From NCBI GenBank assembly GCA_963966185.1, contig CAWZYM010000205.1:409001-473000 (forward strand): a stretch of DNA of 64,000 bases, given 5' to 3'. This DNA comes from Rhabditoides inermis (taxonomy: Eukaryota > Nematoda > Chromadorea > Rhabditida > Rhabditidae). The position numbers were made by a program, and so were the translations under genes. The notes beneath the pieces are model-generated. The model was not told where the DNA came from. It saw only the letters and a program-made list of their open reading frames with translations, and did not search any database. Positions 58,164 through 64,000 of this stretch are shown here, piece by piece; position 1 is the first letter of the stretch; every line of letters begins with the position of its first letter.

Positions 58164-58901
58164 GCCGCGCCCCCCCTAGTTTGACTGACACTAGCTTCTA
58201 ATCTCGCGATCTCGTTATGTTATGTTCACTTTTGAAATGGTTGTGTTGAGACTTGTTTCTTGCAGTACTTGTATTGTGTGCCGGTTGTCACGCGCCGCGA
58301 TTCGGTTTGTCGATCGATTTATTGATTGATTTTATCGATTGAGGTGCTATCGATGCGCGTCCTTGTATAGTGCCATTCCCTCGTCTCTACTAGAGAGTCT
58401 CCCGGAACACTTTTTCAACTTGAAATACGAATTTTGTCTGTATGATACGTGTAGAGCATTTATTTTACTTATACTGAGCGAGTGCTTATACATATTTACA
58501 CGTGCAATATGGCTAGCACGAAAAATTACCCATATGTTATTCTAGATAAATATTTTATACGATTATGGATGGTGTTCGGATTACATGGGCAATCGGGTTC
58601 TGCGGTGGTTGTGTCAGCCATAAATCTCGAGTAGATCATGTGGTGGTATCGATTGGACTGGATTGGGATACACGATTCGTAGATTGGTATCCGAAAGCGA
58701 AAGCGACAGGACAAGGGGGTGAGATGCGGGATTTGGATAACCGGGACCGAGCCGACCCACATTTTCCGGTGTGCTGGTCAGCCGGGAAGATTCACTTTCA
58801 CCTTCACGCCTGTCAGCCATGCTGCGCTCAGGAGCCGTTCTCGCCGCACTCGGTGCGTTTAACGATCGATTTATCGATTGAAATGATTTATTACTTATTA
58901 A
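58164..58901. other. 3' intergenic region between convergent genes
   Basis: OSGIN ends rightward and the ShK gene leftward. No splice-supported frame; only AT-rich DNA and gattgatt runs. Confidence 0.6.
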
Positions 58902-59990
58902 TCAACAACGACCGCATGTCTTGGGGCACTGCTCGGTCATGAGCGCTCTGTAGGTAGGGTTGTTGCAAAGCACGGCGTTCTTGGAGCAATCGGAAACGCC
59001 GGTCTGCGTGTTAACCTTGTCCACGCAGGCTAAATAGGGGTTCCTCTCTCCCTCTCCCTCTCTCTCTCTCCCTCCCTCCCTCTCTTTCTCTCTCCTTCTC
59101 CCTCTCTCTCTCTTTCTCCCTCTCACTGGAAGGTGCAGGTGCGGGCGCAGTGCCGGGGCAGCGGCCGCACGTCTTGGGGCACTGCTCGGTCATCAGGCTG
59201 TAGTAGACGGGGTTGTTGCACAGTCCCGCACTTATGGAGCAGTCCGATTTCCCGGTGGACGGGTTCACCTTGTCAACGCATGCTGCAATCACTTGTTGTA
59301 GTTTGGGGTACGGTAGACTAGCTGCTGTGATGTGAGATGCAGTACCACTACAAAGTGTACCGTAGGCTACTGATAGAGTTGTGAGGTGCTGCTATGTAGA
59401 CTACTGTAGTATACCATTCCTGCACATCTGCTAGGTACGGTACAACTACAAAGTCATGGACTATTGTAGATTACTGTTCCCGCACATCTGTGATGTACGA
59501 TACTGCTACAAAGTCATAGACTACTGTAGAGTACGGTTACAGTAGTACAGTGGACGCACTGCTTGGCGCGGGCGCGGGCGCAGTGCCGGGGCAGCGGCCG
59601 CACGTCTTGGGGCACTGCTCGGTCATCAGGCTGTAGTAGACGGGGTCGTTGCAAAGTCTCGCGTTGATAGAGCAGTCCGATTTCCCGGTGGAGGGATTCA
59701 GCTTGTCGGCGCACGGCGGAGCGGGCGCTGAACGCGATTGTACTGTGGGTATTTTGTGTATACGGTACCTGGTGGGGGTCCGGGCGGGGCTGGGGGTCCG
59801 GGCGGGGCTGGAGGTCCGGGCGGGGCTGGGGGTCCGGGAGGGGGCGGGGACAAGTTGCAGCACATCATCTCCGGCAGGCCGTCGTTGAGGCATGTGTAGT
59901 TGATAGAGTTCACAGATGGGCAAGTGTCCATTATGCAAATGGCCTTGTCGGTGGAGCCAACCGGGTCTGGAGTGAAGTTCAATCTCTCTC

Positions 59991-60041
<51 letters not shown>

Positions 60042-60125
60042 GAAGAGTATGTTGGCGTCTCCTCCCGGGCACGTGTCCACAGCGAGTGCGGCCGGGATGG
60101 CGAGAAGGATGAGGAGTGGGGACAT
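58902..60125 (-). CDS. Secreted protein with a proline-rich linker and three ShK domains
   Basis: A 244-residue protein. Exons: 60041-60125, 59769-59966, 59560-59727, 59127-59282, 58902-59029; all introns are phase 1. The start at 60125 gives a signal peptide (MSPLLILLAIPAALA). A cysteine-rich segment (CIMDTCPSVNSINYTC...EMMCC) follows, then a PPAPPG repeat. After it come three ShK-type domains of the pattern CVDKVNxxTGxSDCS...LCNNPxYxxLMTEQCPKTCGRC, one per exon, each with six cysteines. Domains 1 and 2 are nearly identical, so one exon was recently duplicated. ShK domains are common in nematode secreted proteins, often next to enzyme domains or in potassium-channel-blocking peptides; no enzyme domain is present here, and the role is unknown. 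The intron 59283-59559 carries a degenerate ~68-bp tandem repeat (actacaaagtcatgga). Confidence 0.88.
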
Positions 60126-60697
60126 GGTAGAGTGCCCGCTGCTCCCACGAGTCTCACTTATAAACGGTTGATTTGCGGCGCGCGCGCGGATACACGGGGC
60201 ATCCGCATCAAGCTGCTCAAATACCTCATCGCATGGTGAGAGCGGTTTGCGTGCGCATGTGCGCAGGATGGAAAAAAAACCGCTGAATAGTGAGTGGTTT
60301 GTGCAAATATGAGTGTGTTGTGTGCTACGGTATCGTATCCGTACGAAGGTGTGACAGATCGCTGCCGCCGCCGCGTGGCACGCGATTGGCTGTTTGTATT
60401 AGGATTAGGATTTCAATGGCCAGCCCTTTTTGGTGATGGCTTTTGGACGCGAAAAAGAGTATGGATCTTACAGTGCATGAAAAAGTATACAGGACGACAT
60501 CTCTGTTTACTGGCAACTTTCTCATACACACATACCCTGCAGCACACCTTACAGTACCCGTTTCTTCCGCACCTTCCCCCCACCGAGTATTATCAATTTA
60601 CAATAACAAGCACACATAAAACAATCTTCAAATCAACAATCTCCTGATAGGGTCCGTTTCTCTCGCGGCACCCTCTCAAAAAACAACAAATCTCTGA
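60126..60697. other. Intergenic, nothing recognised
   Basis: Likely upstream region of the ShK gene. A fragment gtattaggattaggattt near 60398 recalls the Helitron-like 5' flank. Confidence 0.5.
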
Positions 60698-61223
60698 ATT
60701 CTCTTTTGAAAAGTACAAGCGTAAAGTAGCTCTGTTTGAGTTCATCTCAATTCAACAAAAGCACATGCATAAAACTATTATTTCTACACTAAACTATAAA
60801 CACAAACCTGCTCTCTCAAACGATATGTAGAAACGTATACTTTATCGATAATTTATTAATAGGGGGTAGGGGCTATATAATATACTTTCTTATTTCTTAT
60901 GAAAGCATTGTGAAAATCAATAAACAGCTATAGAACAATCGTTCAATGATGTTTTCATTATTTTTGAATGTATACAAATACAAAAGCTTTTTGATAGATG
61001 ACTCTTTTGATAAACGGGTTAATAGAATGTGAGTGATAGAATGTGTGTGTGCAATAGTATATTCATCTTGGCATTTGATTGTCAATGTATTTGTGATCGT
61101 TTTGAGAGAGCAGGTTTGTGTTTATAGTTTAGTGTAGAAATAATAGTTTTATGCATGTGCTTTTGTTGAATTGAGATGAACCCAAACATAGCTACTTTAC
61201 GCTTGTACTTTTCAAAAGAGAAT
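60698..61223. mobile_element. AGTACTT-family MITE, complete copy
   Basis: Arms of ~125 bp (60698-60824, 61097-61223), starting attctcttttgaaaagtac and its inverse. Both arms include caaaagcacatgcataaaac, also found in copies at 14790, 24955, 46080 and 46200. No coding capacity in the ~270-bp centre. Confidence 0.9.
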
Positions 61224-61889
61224 GAATGTCCTTTTGGTGAATTTCGAAGAAATGTATGTATCAATGTATGTATCAATGTATCAATGTATCTTGTATTAAT
61301 GTTAATGTATTGATAGTTTCACAGTAACTATCAGTATTTTTTTTAAAGTAAATCAACAGATAGAACAAACAACAACAATAACAACAACAATACAACGCGC
61401 GTGAACGACTACGCAAATCACAAACAGTGTGCACATTATCGCGCTCTCCCGCACACGCTCCCGCGTATCACGAACCAATGAGCGCACGGGGGCGTGGTTT
61501 GTGAGCGGGTCTTTCAGCGAATCAGCGACCGGAAGCATACCATACAGACGTGCAGACCTAACCAGCGAACATATTTTTGGGTCTTAAACTATTGTTTCAT
61601 GTTTTGTTTTGGTTTATAGTTGTTCAACGGACGATTTAGAGACAATATCATGATATAATACTGAAACATTTGTTATTTGAATGATTTACAAGCGATTCTG
61701 GCGGCCCTGCGGACCGAGCGGGTCTGCAAACCGCTAAGGGAACCCAAACGATCGGCGCTTCGCGCCGATCCTAATGTCATGAAACCCCATAGCCACTTTC
61801 TCAATTTCTCGCCCTCACTTCCCCCTCTCTCCACTCTCTCTCTCCCTCTCTCCTTCTCTCTCTCTCTCCCCTCACCCACTCCCTTGCAG

Positions 61890-63794
61890 CCTCCGTCACC
61901 CTCTCCGCCACCCTCTTCCCCCCGCAGAAGATCCCACCGTGTCCGGAGGGCTCTCGTCCCCTGCTGAGGCCGGACGGCCAGCCGAGGAAGTGCCTCCCGC
62001 ACCAGAACAGCCTCTGCGTCAACGCGCTTCCCGATAGGGTGGGTCGGCCTATTCACGGTGGTGAAATGAATCGAGTCGCGTCGCGGTTACAATAATTTCA
62101 CCTGGACCGCGAAAGTGTAGAGAGCCATTCTGTAACAACTCCTGCAGGGGGAAAACTGTTTACGTTTTCAACTGATCGTGAAGTGTTGACGTGTTGACAG
62201 AACTACTGTTCGTTTCTGTGATAGTATTCCTGCTATCGAAACGGTTTATAGTCAAATTCATAGAATTATCCAGGATGCGCGTTTCATGAACAATAAAGCA
62301 ATGTGCACCTATGGATAGATGAAGCATTATTATATAACATTGTTTTTTATCAACGTCGCAATTGCAAGTGCAAGTGCTGAGGCTTCAATTTATGCTTACC
62401 ATAAACACTCGACAGAGTGGGTATGAAATTTGCTAACTGACATTTTTTTTATGTTTGTTTGGTATATGCGTCTAACTAATGGTGCGACGCCATTAAGAAA
62501 TAACAATTTAATGTGAACGTCGCTATAGAAAGTGATTAGACTTGAGTTGCTGCTTAGTTACCATAAATGTATTCACGCTTACAAAACCATATATGTCAAG
62601 CTCATGCACTTATGTAAAGAAAGAAGTCTGAAATGTTTGCTCACTTGTACTTGTAACCATGACATTTGTAGTTAGAAATTGTTGCGATGATTGTAAAACG
62701 GTCTTTCTGCGGTAGTATTTGTCATCGTTGGCATAGGGTTAGGGAAATAAGGACACTATCTTTTGAGATTGAAAAATGTCGTCTATTATCATGAATCATG
62801 ATGTGAATGAAGAGATGATACTAGCACCTTGTCAACAATAAACAAGTAACTGGCAGGGGAAACAAACCTTTTTATTCAAATTCTGAGAAAACTATTATCC
62901 GACACCCTAGAAAAATGGTTTCAGTCGAGTTCAGTACAGAAATGTGAAGAGAGTTCAGTATTTGATAGAAAAGGGACAGTTGTTCGGAACTTCCAGTAAG
63001 TAACATCCTGTTCGAAAAAAAAACATGCAGTTCTTACAAATTCCACTTCAAGAATCAAGACTACAAACATTCCCAAAAAAAAGAGACAGTTTTTTTAACC
63101 ATCTGGCTAAATCTGATAAAACATTTTTTGTATAAAAAAATTGCAGCCGAACGCGGATACCGTATGCTGCTACAACAACCAGGTTGACTATTTCTGCTGT
63201 CTGGACACCACGGAGGAACAGTGTCCCGACTATCATCAGGTAGGGGAGAGAGAGAGGGAGGGAGAGGGGGAGAGAGAGAGAGAAAGAGAGAGGGGGGGAG
63301 AGAGGGGAGGGGAAGAGAGAGAGAGGAGAGAGAGAGTGGTGAGAGAGAGAGGGAGAGGGAGAGAGAGAGACGGCTCATCAAAATTACCGATGCTTTCACC
63401 CCATCCGTAAGAACAATTCGGAATCGGTCGCTTCAATAGGCGACCTCACCCTCGACATTAAAAAAAACCACACAATCAATAAATCGATACTTGCAGGTGA
63501 CCGTGGTGATCCACAACTCGCAGCCGCAGAACCCGTTCGCCATGAAGAGCTACTTCTTCCGCGAGGGTGCGTTATCGATTAATATTGATTTTCAATTCTT
63601 TTCCTCCCATCTCTCTCCACAGCCTTCATATCTCCACTGTCTAGTCTTTATAAAATATTGATTTATTGATTCATTATATTAGTTATCGATTGATTTGAGG
63701 CATCGAGGACGAGATCGTGGACGCTGCCCTGACTGGCAACCGTGTCGAGGGAGTGCAGATCGATGATGGCGTTCTCGTCAGGCGACCCAACTAA
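61890..63794 (+). CDS. Lustrin-like cysteine-rich protein, 3' exons
   Basis: Exons: 61890 (or 61928)-62038, 63147-63239, 63497-63566, 63700-63794; phases agree and the stop is TAA at 63792-63794, with AATAAA at 63836. The first exon reads CPEGSRPLLRPDGQPRKCLP and the second PNADTVCCYNNQVDYFCC. This C...C...C...CC...CC layout resembles the lustrin-type cysteine-rich domains repeated in nematode secreted proteins. The C-terminal part (VTVVIHNSQPQNPFAMKSYF, then GIEDEIVDAALTGNRVEG) has no domain I know. The first coding exon and a signal peptide were not found upstream in 61224-61889, which holds GA/TC tracts, so the model is incomplete. Intron 1 is 1.1 kb with no features. Confidence 0.6.
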
Positions 63795-64000
63795 TCAATA
63801 TATCGATTGAATTATTGATTGATTATTAATAATTTAATAAAACTTTTTCGAAATTATCAATACAATTCAAACAAAGACATTTATTTATGATAAAACCTGT
63901 TCATAAAAACACGTAAATGATTCACCATATTCACAGCACTTGAAACTATTCGTAAAATTCGGGAAAAAAACGCAAGTACGCAAAAGATCCAATGAAAAAT

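Overview
The window looks like nuclear DNA of a nematode. Introns are short (many 42-60 nt), most acceptors read TTTCAG or TTGCAG, introns carry TACTGTAG/TACGGTA motifs, and the gene families fit: a nematode-type UDP-glycosyltransferase, a three-domain ShK protein, a FLYWCH/MULE gene, a lustrin-like cysteine-rich protein and an OSGIN-type flavoprotein. The phylum is an inference from these traits; no species is claimed. All gene models were built by hand from splice sites and reading-frame phase. Layout: 1-7.3 kb is a UDP-glycosyltransferase gene on the minus strand that runs off the left edge. One 4.9-kb intron of it holds an inverted-repeat MITE and a complete seven-exon DDE transposase gene. 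7.5-18.1 kb holds two adjacent plus-strand genes: a ~34-exon FLYWCH-MULE transposase-like gene with a five-fold tandem exon cassette, and a 12-exon Ulp1-type (C48) protease with its full catalytic set. Both keep phase at every junction. 18.1-22.5 kb is mostly repeats, including 1.3 kb of purine-rich satellite. 22.5-27 kb is a palindromic LINE fragment bounded by foldback elements that carry tRNA-Ser-like sequences in opposite orientation. 27-30 kb has three small gene fragments, one split by a repeat that exactly fills an intron. 30-49 kb is an inverted and tandem array of one multi-zinc-finger gene (copies D, A, an extra first exon, B, C), broken up by a 1.8-kb DNA-transposon-like insertion, a CR1/Jockey-type LINE, Helitron-like pieces and composite repeats; an unidentified gene lies at 39.2-40.2 kb. 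50.3-58.2 kb is an intact OSGIN gene, 58.9-60.1 kb a ShK-domain gene, and 61.9-63.8 kb a cysteine-rich lustrin-like gene. Candidates for something new are: (1) the neighbouring MULE transposase and Ulp1 protease genes; (2) a ~515-bp repeat whose two copies, in opposite orientation, coincide with introns whose two sides are phase-compatible (introner-like); (3) foldback elements with paired tRNA-like sequences in their arms; (4) the homogeneous 284-bp exon-intron cassette array.
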